A stretch of DNA of 20,195 nt from DASPXY01 sp038227745 (GTDB taxonomy: Bacteria > Planctomycetota > Planctomycetia > Gemmatales > Gemmataceae). The position numbers and the translations under genes are program-made. A model generated the notes under the pieces. It saw nothing but the letters and a program-made list of their open reading frames with translations. It was not told the DNA's origin and searched no databases. This document shows positions 5,783 through 13,953 of the stretch, piece after piece; positions within the stretch are counted from its first letter, which is position 1; each line of letters starts with the position of its first letter. Where the stretch lies: positions 1-20,195 of the forward strand of contig JBBRPS010000069.1 in assembly GCA_038227745.1 (NCBI GenBank). Direction: 5' to 3'.

Positions 5783-7615
5783 ATGGCGAACGGACAGCTC
5801 GACAAGGTCATTCATTACCTGCGCACCGTGACCGGCGGCCGTGACGAGGACTCCCCCGGGGATGGCCTCCTCCTCGACCGCTTCCTCCGGCTGCGCGAGG
5901 AGGAGGCGTTCACCGTCCTCGTCCGGCGGCACGGCCCGATGGTGCTGGGCGTTTGTCTGCGCGTGCTCGGCAATGCCCACGACGCCGACGACGCCTTCCA
6001 GGCCACGTTTCTGGTGCTGGCGCGCAAGGCGGCGTCGATCCACAACCGCGACTCGGTCGGGAGTTGGCTGTACGGCGTGGCGTACCGCACGGCCCTGCGG
6101 GCGCGGGCCGCGGCGCTGCGGCGGCGCGCCCGCGAAAGGCAGATGGAGGACATGGCGCGCACCGACCCCGAGGCCGAGGCGGCCTGGCGTGAGCTGCGGC
6201 CGCTGCTCGACGCCGAACTGGAGCGCCTGCCCGAGAAGTATCGCGCCCCCCTCGTGCTCTGCTACCTCGAAGGCAAGACCAACGCGGAGGCGGCCCGGCA
6301 ACTTGGCTGGACCAAGGGCACCGTCTCGGGCCGCCTGGCCCGGGCGCGCGATCTGCTGCGGCGGCGCCTTGGGTACCGCGGCTTCGCCCTGCCCGGGGCC
6401 GCGCTCGCGGCCCTGCTCTGCCAGCATGGGGCGGCGGCCGCCCCCGCGTCGTCCCTGGTGATGGCCACAGTCAAGGCCGCGCTTCTCGGCGCGGCCGGTC
6501 CGGCGGTCGCGGCCGGCGTTGTCTCCGGCCCGGTGGCCGCCCTTGTGGAAGGAGTGGTGCAACCCATGCTCGTTACCAAAATGAAACTCGTCACCGCCGT
6601 CTTGCTGGCTCTGGGCCTGTTCGGCACGGGGGCGGGGGTAGTGGTCTACGCCCTGGCCCCCGAGGCAGGCGAGCACCAGGCGGGGGCCGCCGCCTCGCAG
6701 GGCCAGAAGGCACCGAAGCAGGACGCCGACGCCGCCAAGTTGAAGGAAGAGAACGACCGCCTGCGCCGCGAATTGGAGGCGGCGAAGCAGGAACTGAAGC
6801 GCGTGCAGCAGCTCGCTGAGCGGCTGCGGCGCGAGGCCGAGGCGGCGCGCGACCGCGCGGAGGCGGCGCGCCGCGATGCCCTGGAGCAGGAGCGCCGCGC
6901 CCGGGCGGCCGCCCAGGAGGCGCTCCGCCAGGCGGCCGAGCGCGTCCGGGCGGAGGCCTTGCGGGCGGTGCAGGCGGAGCAGCAGGCCCGGGCGAAGGCC
7001 AAGCAGTCCGCCGAGCGCGCTATCAGTGTCAACAACCTCAAGCAGCTCGCGCTCGCCGTTCACAACTACGCCGCGGTTCACGGCCACCTGCCGCCCCCAG
7101 CGGTCTACGGCAAGGACGGCAAGGCGCTCCTCAGCTGGCGCGTCCTGCTGCTGCCCTACCTGGAGCAACAGGACCTGTTCAAGCAGTTCAAAATGGACGA
7201 GCCGTGGGACGGCCCGCACAACAAGAGGCTCCTCAGGAAGATGCCGAAGGTCTTCGAGGCGAAGTCCAACCCCAAGGCGCCGCACGCGACCCACTACCTG
7301 GCCTTCACCGGCAAGGACACGCTGTTTGAAGGCCCTAAGGGGATCACCTTCGCGCAGGTGGTTGACGGCACGTCGAACACGCTGCTCTTCGTCGAGGCCG
7401 GCAAGGCGGTCGCCTGGACCAAGCCGGACGACCTGCCTTACGAACCCGGCAAGGCGCTGCCGAAACTCGGCGGCCTGTGGCAAGGCGGCTTCTACGCCGC
7501 CGTCTGCGACGGGTCGGTACGGTTCATCCGGTCCGACTTCGACGCGGACCTCTTCCGCTCCGCGGTCACCCGCAATGACGGTCAGGTGATTGACCTGAAC
7601 AAGCTGAGTCCGTGA
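5783..7615 (+). CDS. ECF-type sigma factor fused to TM, coiled coil and DUF1559
   Basis: This 610-residue protein begins as an ECF sigma factor. Region 2 lies at about 38-110, with FTVLVRRHGPMVLGVCLRVLG and the DADDAFQATFLVLARKA segment. Region 4 lies at about 136-197, with LPEKYRAPLVLCYLEGKTNAEAA and a helix-turn-helix near 167-190. An Ala-rich stretch then leads to a hydrophobic segment (268-291), probably spanning the membrane. Next comes a charged coiled coil (about 313-410) rich in Glu, Arg and Ala. A DUF1559 (SBP_bac_10-like) domain follows from about 414 to 610, ending with DGSVRFIRSDFD. The sigma part would be cytoplasmic and DUF1559 extracytoplasmic. Such ECF fusions are known in planctomycetes; how they release or use the sigma domain is not established. 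The ATG at 5783 has GGAGAG eight bases upstream. The next gene shares the C-terminal domain. Confidence 0.9.
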   Translation: MANGQLDKVIHYLRTVTGGRDEDSPGDGLLLDRFLRLREEEAFTVLVRRHGPMVLGVCLRVLGNAHDADDAFQATFLVLARKAASIHNRDSVGSWLYGVAYRTALRARAAALRRRARERQMEDMARTDPEAEAAWRELRPLLDAELERLPEKYRAPLVLCYLEGKTNAEAARQLGWTKGTVSGRLARARDLLRRRLGYRGFALPGAALAALLCQHGAAAAPASSLVMATVKAALLGAAGPAVAAGVVSGPVAALVEGVVQPMLVTKMKLVTAVLLALGLFGTGAGVVVYALAPEAGEHQAGAAASQGQKAPKQDADAAKLKEENDRLRRELEAAKQELKRVQQLAERLRREAEAARDRAEAARRDALEQERRARAAAQEALRQAAERVRAEALRAVQAEQQARAKAKQSAERAISVNNLKQLALAVHNYAAVHGHLPPPAVYGKDGKALLSWRVLLLPYLEQQDLFKQFKMDEPWDGPHNKRLLRKMPKVFEAKSNPKAPHATHYLAFTGKDTLFEGPKGITFAQVVDGTSNTLLFVEAGKAVAWTKPDDLPYEPGKALPKLGGLWQGGFYAAVCDGSVRFIRSDFDADLFRSAVTRNDGQVIDLNKLSP

Positions 7616-7907
7616 CGCAGGTCCAGGACTCGGTACTCGACCCCCCCTTCTGCCTTTGCGTTCTGCCCGTCTTTCGCTAAACTGCCCCCACCAAGGCCGC
7701 CTTCGACGAACGTCGAGGGCGGCCCACTTGCGCAATAATCGCCACCCGCGAGCGAAGGACGTTCCGGGGCGATGGGCGAAGGATGCCGCTTCTCGGGCCC
7801 GCCGCTGTCCCGACTGCGGCGGGGTGTCGGACGCCCCCGAGGAAGTCGGGCCTTCGTGGTCCCGTCCAGCCACTCTTCTGTTCCAGGTCTAAGGAGTATT
7901 GCAAGCC
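7616..7907. other. Gap between the two DUF1559 genes, one hairpin
   Basis: I see no gene in this 292-base gap. A hairpin at 7695-7724 (13-bp stem with one G.T pair, loop GAAC) lies about 80 bases after the sigma-DUF1559 stop and could end that transcript, although no T-run follows. AAGGAG at 7891-7896 is the ribosome site of the next gene. No convincing promoter was recognised, so it is open whether the two genes are co-transcribed. Confidence 0.45.
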
Positions 7908-10307
7908 ATGGTTCCAACGAGACTGAGGAGCGCCGCGACCGCCCTGCTGGCGCTGGCCGTGCTCGGTACGGGTGTGACATCCCCGCCGCGGGCCTCCGCC
8001 CAGGACAAGGCTAAGAGCGACCAGGAGCTGATCCAGGGCACCTGGGAAGTGGTCTCCGGCGAGAAGGGCGGCGAGAAACTGCCCGAGGAGATCGTCAAGG
8101 CCATCAAGATTACCTTCAAGGGCGATAAACTCTCCTTGGCCCACGGCGACGATGCCAAGGAGGCCACCTTCAAGCTCGACCCGGCCAAAAAGCCCAGGCA
8201 CCTCGACGCCAACATCGACGGCAAGACCATCGAGGCCATCTACGCCCTCGAGGGCAAGAACCTCAAGATCTGCGCCGGCGAGCCGGCCTCCCCTCGGCCG
8301 AAGGACTTCAAGGGAGAAGGGGAGAACATCTTCCTGGTCCTCAAGCGCGCGGGGGCGGAGAAGGGCAAGTGCGACGACTGCGCGCCCGGCGCCGCCGTCG
8401 CCGGCGGGGACAAGGTGAAGCCCGGCAAGAAGAGCGACCAGGAGCGCTTCCAGGGCGAGTGGATCGTCGTGGCCGCGGAGAAGGGCGGCGAGAAGGTGCC
8501 CGACGAGATCCTCAAGGGCCTCAAACTGGCGGTCAAGGGCGACGCGATCGAGTTGGAGATCCTCGGCGAGACCAAGAAAGGCTCACTCAAGCTCGACCCG
8601 ACCACGAAGCCGAAGAGCATCGACCTGATGGTGGAGGGCAAGACCATCAAGGGCATCTACCAGTTCGAGAAGGATACGCTGAAGGTGTGCAGCGGCGAGC
8701 CGTGTCAGGAGCGGCCGAAGGAGTTCAAGGCCGACGCCGGCTCGCAGAACATCCTGGTGATCTTCAAGCGCGCCGCGGGCGAGAAGAAGAAGGGCGGCGG
8801 CAAGGAGAAGTCCTCGGGCGCCGGGGCGGCGCTGAAGAAGTTCCAGGGCGCCTGGGTGGTCGTGTCCGCCGAGAAGGGCGGCGAGAAGATCCCGGACGAG
8901 TTCATCAAGACGATCAAGATCACGTTCACGGAGGACCGGCTCAAGTTCGAGCTCGGGGGCGAGAGCAAGGACGGGACCTTCAAGGTCGATCCGACGCAGA
9001 AGCCCGCGGCCATTGACCTGAGCGTGGACGACAAGAAGGCCGAGGGGATCTATGCGTTCGAGGGGGACAATCTGAAGGTGTGCATTGGGGAGCCGGGGCA
9101 GGCCCGTCCGAAGGAGTTCAGCGGCGCGGGCGCCGACCAGATGCTCGTGGTCCTGAAGCGCGCCAAGTCCTGCGACGGTGAGGGCGCGACCTTTGAAGGA
9201 TCCTGCCAGGACGCCGCCCCCGCCGCCGGGGGCGAGAAGGACAAGGGCGAGAAGGGCGGCGACCGGGCGAAGCTCCAGGGCACCTGGCAGGCGCGGTCTC
9301 TGATGAAGGGGGGCAAGGAGATGCCCGAGGCGGAAGTGAAGTCCATCAAGATGACCTTCGCCGCCGACAAGGTCAGCATCCACAAGGGGGACGGCGTGAG
9401 CAAGGACGGCACCTACAAGCTCGACGCGACGAAGAAGCCCAGGGAGATAGACATCACCATCGGCGACAAGACGGGGCTGGGCATTTACCAGCTCGAGGGG
9501 AACACCCTGACGCTCTGCCTCACCGAGGGTGAGGGCGCCCGCCCGAGCGAGTTCAAATCCGAGCCGGGTACGCGGCAGGTGCTGGTGGTCCTCAAGCGGG
9601 CAAAGGCGGCGAAGGAGAAGGGGGCCGAGAAAGGCGCCCTGAACCCGGCCGGCCCGGAGCAGGCACAGGCCCGCGCGGCCGACACCTGCCAGGTTGGCGC
9701 CGCGCGCGCCGCCAGCGCCAACAGCCTCAAGATCATCGGCCTGGCGATGCACAACTATCACGACGCCAACCGCAGCTTCCCGGCCGCCGCCATCCACGGC
9801 AAGGACGGCAAGCCCCTCCTGAGCTGGCGCGTGGCGCTGCTGCCGTACCTCGAGCAGAACAACCTCTACCGCCAGTTCAAGCTGGACGAACCGTGGGACA
9901 GCGAGCATAACAAGAAGCTGCTGGCCAAGATCCCCCAGGTCTACGCCCCCATCGCGGGCAACGCCAAGGAGCCTCACTCGACCTACTTCCGCGTCTTCAC
10001 CGGCCCGGGCACTCTCTTCGAGGGCGACAAGGGCCAGCGCATCGCCGCCGTCACCGATGGGACGTCGAACACGATCCTGGCGGTGGAGGCGGGCGCGGCG
10101 GTGCCGTGGACGAAGCCGGACGAACTGCCGTTCACGCCGGCCGGCAAGCTGCCGAAGCTCGGCGGCCTGTCCCAGGGCGGGTTCAACATCCTGATGGCCG
10201 ACGGCTCGGTGCGCTTCATCCGTCGCGACTTCGACGCGCAGACCCTGCGCGGCGCCATCACGCGCAACGGCGGCGAGGTCGTCGATCTCGACAAGCTCAG
10301 TCCGTGA
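7908..10307 (+). CDS. Secreted protein with four TIGR03067 repeats and C-terminal DUF1559
   Basis: The 799-residue product starts with a signal peptide (about 1-31, SAATALLALAVLGTG, likely cut after ASA). Four copies of the planctomycete TIGR03067 domain follow, near residues 38-147, 176-288, 306-418 and 453-565. Each starts like QGTWEVVSGEKGGEKLPEE and ends like RPKEFK...LVVLKRA. Copies one to three carry a C-x-GEP motif (ICAGEP, VCSGEP, VCIGEP) that is altered in the fourth (LCLTEGEG). Lys/Gly-rich linkers separate them. A DUF1559 domain occupies about 598-799 and is clearly homologous to the C terminus of the preceding protein; more than half the positions match by eye. The role of both domains is unknown. 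ATG at 7908 is chosen with AAGGAG 11 bases upstream; a TTG at 7899 is in frame but sits too close to that site. A terminator follows at 10335. Confidence 0.88.
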   Translation: MVPTRLRSAATALLALAVLGTGVTSPPRASAQDKAKSDQELIQGTWEVVSGEKGGEKLPEEIVKAIKITFKGDKLSLAHGDDAKEATFKLDPAKKPRHLDANIDGKTIEAIYALEGKNLKICAGEPASPRPKDFKGEGENIFLVLKRAGAEKGKCDDCAPGAAVAGGDKVKPGKKSDQERFQGEWIVVAAEKGGEKVPDEILKGLKLAVKGDAIELEILGETKKGSLKLDPTTKPKSIDLMVEGKTIKGIYQFEKDTLKVCSGEPCQERPKEFKADAGSQNILVIFKRAAGEKKKGGGKEKSSGAGAALKKFQGAWVVVSAEKGGEKIPDEFIKTIKITFTEDRLKFELGGESKDGTFKVDPTQKPAAIDLSVDDKKAEGIYAFEGDNLKVCIGEPGQARPKEFSGAGADQMLVVLKRAKSCDGEGATFEGSCQDAAPAAGGEKDKGEKGGDRAKLQGTWQARSLMKGGKEMPEAEVKSIKMTFAADKVSIHKGDGVSKDGTYKLDATKKPREIDITIGDKTGLGIYQLEGNTLTLCLTEGEGARPSEFKSEPGTRQVLVVLKRAKAAKEKGAEKGALNPAGPEQAQARAADTCQVGAARAASANSLKIIGLAMHNYHDANRSFPAAAIHGKDGKPLLSWRVALLPYLEQNNLYRQFKLDEPWDSEHNKKLLAKIPQVYAPIAGNAKEPHSTYFRVFTGPGTLFEGDKGQRIAAVTDGTSNTILAVEAGAAVPWTKPDELPFTPAGKLPKLGGLSQGGFNILMADGSVRFIRRDFDAQTLRGAITRNGGEVVDLDKLSP

Positions 10308-10334
10308 GTGGGCCGCCGCCGGAAGAGGAAGGAG

Positions 10335-10368
10335 AAAGGGCCTCGCGGCGTCACCGCGAGGCCCTTTT
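10335..10368. terminator. Bidirectional intrinsic terminator
   Basis: A perfect 14-bp stem (10335-10348 with 10354-10367, loop CGTCA) has AAA on the left and TTTT on the right, giving a T-run on both strands. It lies between the convergent ends of the TIGR03067/DUF1559 gene and the DUF1653 gene, so it can serve both. Confidence 0.85.
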
Positions 10369-10372
10369 GCGG

Positions 10373-10618
10373 TCAGGCATCGGCCCGCTCCTCCGCAGGG
10401 TCCACGTAGCGGAACCGCGGGACGCCGCCCGCGCCGGCCACTTCTTCCAGGAACATCCTTTTCGGCCGCGCCCACAGGCCGCCCGCGCCGTACAGGGCGC
10501 GGTACACAACCAGCTCCTCCTCGGTCTCACTGTGCCGGGCCACGCCCAGGACCTCGTACAGGCCGCCCTTGAAGTGGCGGTAGCGCCCGGGTGGGACGTC
10601 GGCGGCCGGCGGGTTCAT
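10373..10618 (-). CDS. DUF1653 domain-containing protein
   Basis: This 81-residue protein is almost entirely a DUF1653 domain, a small family of unknown function found in many bacteria. The recognisable core is GRYRHFKGGLYEVLGVARHSETEEELVVYRALYG followed by GLWARPKRMFLEEV and PRFRYV, a near-textbook match. The first eleven residues and the last few (PAEERADA) are outside the domain. The ATG at 10618 (minus strand) has AGGAGAG five bases upstream. It is transcribed toward the terminator at 10335-10368. It is divergent from the ECF sigma gene at 10876, with a 257-base gap in which I could not identify clear promoters. No biochemical role can be assigned from sequence. Confidence 0.92.
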   Translation of the reverse strand: MNPPAADVPPGRYRHFKGGLYEVLGVARHSETEEELVVYRALYGAGGLWARPKRMFLEEVAGAGGVPRFRYVDPAEERADA

Positions 10619-10875
10619 TGCGACTCTCCTGGTCGTACGGGCCGCGCCGGGCCTCCTCCGCGGCCTCCGGGGCGGCGCGGGGGCGCGGTTTCTTCTTGCT
10701 GCGCCGCGGTCCCGCGATTACAAGTAGGATAAGGTAACGGGGCTTTTGGGGGAAGCCGGGGGCGGCGGACGGGCCACCGCCATGTTGCCGCCGCGCCGAC
10801 TCGCGCCGCGCAGCGGCCTTTCGCCGGAACCCCCGAGCGCCACCGCGAACTCTTCCCGGCACTTGAGGAGATCGT

Positions 10876-11448
10876 ATGTCCCTCGAACAGCAGGAGTTCG
10901 AGCAGCTGCTCGCGGCCATCCGGGAGGGCTCGGAGGACGCGGTGCGCCGGCTGCTCGACCGCTACGGCCGGCACATCCTGACCGTCATCCGCCAGAAGCT
11001 CGACGTCCACCTGCGCTCCGTCTTCGACTCCACCGATTTCCTCCAGGACGTCTGGGCCTCTTTCTTCGCCGGCGACACGAAGCTCTCTTTCCGCGATCCC
11101 AAAGCGCTGATCAAGTTCCTCGTCAACATGGCCCGCAACAAGGTCACCGACATGGTGCGGCTGCGCGTCGCGGCGGACAAGCATAACCTGATGCGCGAGC
11201 AGTCGCTCGACGGCTCCGCCCGCGTGGAGGCCGCCGGCCTGGCCGCCGAGGTGCCCGCCCCGAGTGACCTGGCGATGGCGCGCGAGGAGTGGGAGCGCCT
11301 GCTTGAGGGCCGGCCATTGTACCAGCGGCAGATCCTCGAACTGCTCCGCCTGGGCTACACCCACGGGGAGATTGCCGCCGAGATGAAACTGAACGAGAAA
11401 ACGGTGCGTCGCTTGATCCACAAAATCTCTTTGAGGTCCAGGTCATGA
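10876..11448 (+). CDS. ECF-family sigma factor coupled to a Ser/Thr kinase
   Basis: This 190-residue protein has the layout of an ECF sigma factor. Region 2 spans about residues 20-96, including DSTDFLQDVWASFF (51-64) and the ALIKFLVNMARNKVTDMVR stretch that corresponds to -10 recognition. A linker follows at about 100-135. Region 4 spans about 138-186, with a helix-turn-helix around YTHGEIAAEMKLNEKTVRRL. GAGGAG lies five bases before the ATG at 10876. The stop codon overlaps the kinase start in an ATGA arrangement, strong evidence of one operon and translational coupling. Planctomycetes have ECF groups whose members are encoded beside Ser/Thr kinases, and phosphorylation of the sigma factor is an attractive model for this pair. 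No anti-sigma factor gene is visible, so kinase control is my inference. Confidence 0.88.
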   Translation: MSLEQQEFEQLLAAIREGSEDAVRRLLDRYGRHILTVIRQKLDVHLRSVFDSTDFLQDVWASFFAGDTKLSFRDPKALIKFLVNMARNKVTDMVRLRVAADKHNLMREQSLDGSARVEAAGLAAEVPAPSDLAMAREEWERLLEGRPLYQRQILELLRLGYTHGEIAAEMKLNEKTVRRLIHKISLRSRS

Positions 11449-13763
11449 GTATGGTAGTGCCGCTCGAACGGGGGACGGCCATGGCGGCCGCCCCGGCGCC
11501 AACCCGCATCACCACCCGGCAACTTATTGAGGAGATGCGCGAGTTGTGCGAGCTGGGGGAGCCACCCGACGCCCGCGCCGCGCTGTCGCGGCACCCGGAG
11601 GCGGCGGGCGACCGACAGGTGCTCCGCGACCTGGCCTGCGAGGAGTTCTCGAGGCGCCAGGCGAGCGGCGAGCGGCTCGAGCTGGCCGAATTCGCAGCCC
11701 GCTTCCCCAGCTGCGGCGCCTCGCTGCGCGAACTGCTCGTCACCCGCCAGTTCTTCGAGGTCAACCCCGACCTGCTCGACGACGACGAGACCGCGCCGTC
11801 CTGGCCCGAGGCGGGCGACAACCTGCTCGGCGAGTTCCACCTGCTCCGCGAGCTGGGGCACGGCTCGTTCTCGCGCGTCTACCTGGCGAACGAGCTGAAC
11901 GTCGGCGAGCGGCTCGTGGTCGTCAAGGTGTCGGTCCTCGACGGCGCCTTCGAGGCCGAGGCCCTGGGCAGCCTGCGCCACCCGAACATCGTGCCGGTCC
12001 ACTCGCTCAAGGCGGACGACCGCGCCGGCTGGACGGTCGTGTGCATGCCCTACCACGGCACCGCGACGCTGGCGGACGTGGTCGCGCATGTGTCCGGGCC
12101 GCGCGGCCTGCCGGCCCGCGCCGCGGCCATCCTGGCGGCGGTCGGCGACGACGGCCCCCGCGACCAGCGGGTGCCGGAGCGGGTGCCGCCGCACGCGCTC
12201 CTGCACGACGGCACCTACGTGGAGGGCGCCCTGCACGTCGGCGTCCAGCTCGCCGACGCCGTCGCCGCCGTCCACGGGCGGCGGATCATCCACCGTGACC
12301 TGAAGCCGGCGAACGTGCTCATGACGCCGGACGGACGGCCCATGCTGCTCGACTTCAACCTCAGCTGCGACGAGGAGGTCGCCGAGCAGGCCCTGGGCGG
12401 GACGCTGCCGTACATGGCGCCGGAGCAGACGCTGGCCATGCTCCACGCCAGCGCGGACGGCCCGGGCGGGATCGATGCCCGGACGGACCTGTTCTCCCTG
12501 GGCGTGATGCTCTACGAGCTGCTGACCGGCAAGCACTCCTTCGGGCTGTTCCCGCGGGGGATATCGCGGCAGGAGCTTGGCCGGCGCCTGCTCGAGCGCC
12601 AGCGCGCCGGTGCGGTACCGCTCCGGCAGGTCAACGCGGCGGTGGACGGTACGGCGGCCCGGGCGATCGACCGCTGCCTCGCCTGCGATCCGCAGCAGCG
12701 CCCGGCCTCCGCGGCGGAACTGGCTGCGGCCCTTCGGGCGGGCTTGACAGGGCGGCGGCGGGCCTTGCGCCGGGCGAAGGCGTACTGGCGTCCCCTGGCG
12801 GCGGCGGCCCTGCTGGTGGTGGGCGGCAGCCTGTTCAGCACCTACCAGGCCGCCCATACCGACCATGCCCGCGCGGGCGAGCGCGCGCACGAGCGGAAGC
12901 GCTACGATGAGGCGGTGCTGCACTTCACGCGCGCCCTGGAGTTGAGCGGCGACTCAGCGCGGCTCCGCTTCCGGCGGGGCAAGGCGTTCTACCGGCTGGG
13001 GGACATCGACCGCGCCATCACGGATTTCCGCAAGGCCGACGAGCTGGGCGGCGGCAAGGACGGCAAGGTCCTGGCGGCCCTGGCGTACTGTTTCATCCAC
13101 CCCGACCGGCTCCACCATGACGCGGCCATCGGCTACTACAAGAAGGCGCTCGCGTCCGGCCTGAAGACCGCGCGGGTCTACAACAACCTGGGCTACAGCT
13201 GTCTCCAGTCGGGGGAATTCCCTGAGGCGCGGGTGTACCTCGGCGAGGCCATCACGAAGGACGCCCGCCTGCAGTCCGCCTACCATAACCGCATGCTGCT
13301 GACGGTGCGCGAGGGGTTCCGGCGGTATCCGCCGCCGGTGCGGTTCGTGCCGCTCTTCGGCGTGCCGTGCGTGTACCCGCGCGCCCCGAGCCCGGGGCAC
13401 CAGGCTCTCGACGAGGCGGAGATGGCAAGCGCGCGGGCGATCCTGAACGAGGCGGTCGCCGACATGCGCAAGGCGCTGGAGCTGGGGCCGCCCACGGCGG
13501 AGCTGTACCAGGACGCGGCGCGGCTGTGCGCCATCATGGCGGGCTGGGATGGCCGGCTGGCCGAGGAAGGCCTGCGCTGCATCCAAAAAGCGATCGAGTA
13601 CGGGCGAACGCCTGAGTTCCTCGCGGGGGACCAGATCCTGCAGATGGGGCTGGGCAAGCTGCCGGGCTACGCGAACGCCCTGAACGTCCCTGCCTCGGGC
13701 CGGGTCGCCGTCCCCGCGGAGCGCGCCATCGACCCCGTTCTGGACGTGGCCGTCCGCGATTGA
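11445..13763 (+). CDS. Membrane Ser/Thr protein kinase with C-terminal TPRs
   Basis: The 772-residue protein has a variable N-terminal region (1-128), then a Hanks-type kinase domain (about 131-432). It shows the glycine loop LGHGSFSRVYL (G138, G140), the ATP-binding lysine VVVK161, the catalytic loop HRDLKPAN (D285) and APE (325-327). DARTDLFSLG (344-353) and a late Arg in QQRP (419) complete the fold. The metal-binding motif is DFN (303-305) instead of DFG. An insertion of some 40 residues (about 215-255) sits in the lobe after the hinge. One transmembrane segment lies at 450-466. The rest contains TPR-like repeats (about 478-535, 555-610 and 662-720; VYNNLGYSCLQSGEFPEA is the clearest). 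Kinase and TPRs are therefore probably on opposite sides of the membrane. It overlaps the upstream ECF sigma gene by four bases and probably acts on it or in the same pathway. Confidence 0.9.
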   Translation: MSMVVPLERGTAMAAAPAPTRITTRQLIEEMRELCELGEPPDARAALSRHPEAAGDRQVLRDLACEEFSRRQASGERLELAEFAARFPSCGASLRELLVTRQFFEVNPDLLDDDETAPSWPEAGDNLLGEFHLLRELGHGSFSRVYLANELNVGERLVVVKVSVLDGAFEAEALGSLRHPNIVPVHSLKADDRAGWTVVCMPYHGTATLADVVAHVSGPRGLPARAAAILAAVGDDGPRDQRVPERVPPHALLHDGTYVEGALHVGVQLADAVAAVHGRRIIHRDLKPANVLMTPDGRPMLLDFNLSCDEEVAEQALGGTLPYMAPEQTLAMLHASADGPGGIDARTDLFSLGVMLYELLTGKHSFGLFPRGISRQELGRRLLERQRAGAVPLRQVNAAVDGTAARAIDRCLACDPQQRPASAAELAAALRAGLTGRRRALRRAKAYWRPLAAAALLVVGGSLFSTYQAAHTDHARAGERAHERKRYDEAVLHFTRALELSGDSARLRFRRGKAFYRLGDIDRAITDFRKADELGGGKDGKVLAALAYCFIHPDRLHHDAAIGYYKKALASGLKTARVYNNLGYSCLQSGEFPEARVYLGEAITKDARLQSAYHNRMLLTVREGFRRYPPPVRFVPLFGVPCVYPRAPSPGHQALDEAEMASARAILNEAVADMRKALELGPPTAELYQDAARLCAIMAGWDGRLAEEGLRCIQKAIEYGRTPEFLAGDQILQMGLGKLPGYANALNVPASGRVAVPAERAIDPVLDVAVRD

Positions 13764-13794
13764 CCCTGCCCCGCGTCGAGCAGTAGCCCGCGCG

Positions 13795-13822
13795 CGGGGA
13801 TGCCGCGCCGGCGGCATCCCCG
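13795..13822 (+). terminator. Terminator-like hairpin after the kinase gene
   Basis: A perfect 12-bp stem (13795-13806 with 13811-13822, loop GCCG) starts 32 bases after the kinase stop. No T-run follows, so termination is a guess from stem strength and position. Confidence 0.45.
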
Positions 13823-13876
13823 GAATTCGCTTTCCCCACCGGGCGCCGCTTGCGATAGACTCGCCGCGGGTTGGTC

Positions 13877-13930
13877 TGATACAAGCCCGAAGCGCCAGCG
13901 AGGGATCCCTCGCTGGCGCTTCTTGTATCA
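13877..13930. repeat. Long compound palindrome in the convergent gap
   Basis: A perfect 32-base palindrome centred at 13905/13906 (13890-13921, core CGAGGGATCCCTCG) is extended by 9-bp outer arms (13877-13885 with 13922-13930). A four-base bulge (CCCG, 13886-13889) lies on the left only. The right arm is followed by AAGTCTTT. It could end transcription from either side, or be an interspersed palindromic repeat with no gene-specific role. Confidence 0.75.
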
Positions 13931-13953
13931 AGTCTTTCCGCGTCGGGTATAAT
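13923..13953 (+). promoter_or_regulatory. Candidate promoter with perfect TATAAT
   Basis: TATAAT at 13948-13953 is centred in a small dyad GGGTAT-A-ATACCC (13945-13957). The only upstream TTG-type box is TTGTAT at 13923-13928, with a 19-base spacer that is longer than usual. A transcript would run antisense into the sigma gene at 14122. No + strand gene follows closely, so this may be chance or a small antisense RNA promoter. Confidence 0.25.

Noticed and set aside
3761..7873. Open frame of 1370 codons on the - strand
   Set aside because: It lies antisense to the membrane protein and the sigma-DUF1559 gene, both well supported by domains, and has Arg/Gly/Pro-rich low-information sequence. 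Long antisense frames are expected at this G+C.
10527..10919. 130-codon - strand frame
   Set aside because: Overlaps the DUF1653 gene in another frame and the start of the sigma gene; Arg/Ala-rich with no recognisable domain.
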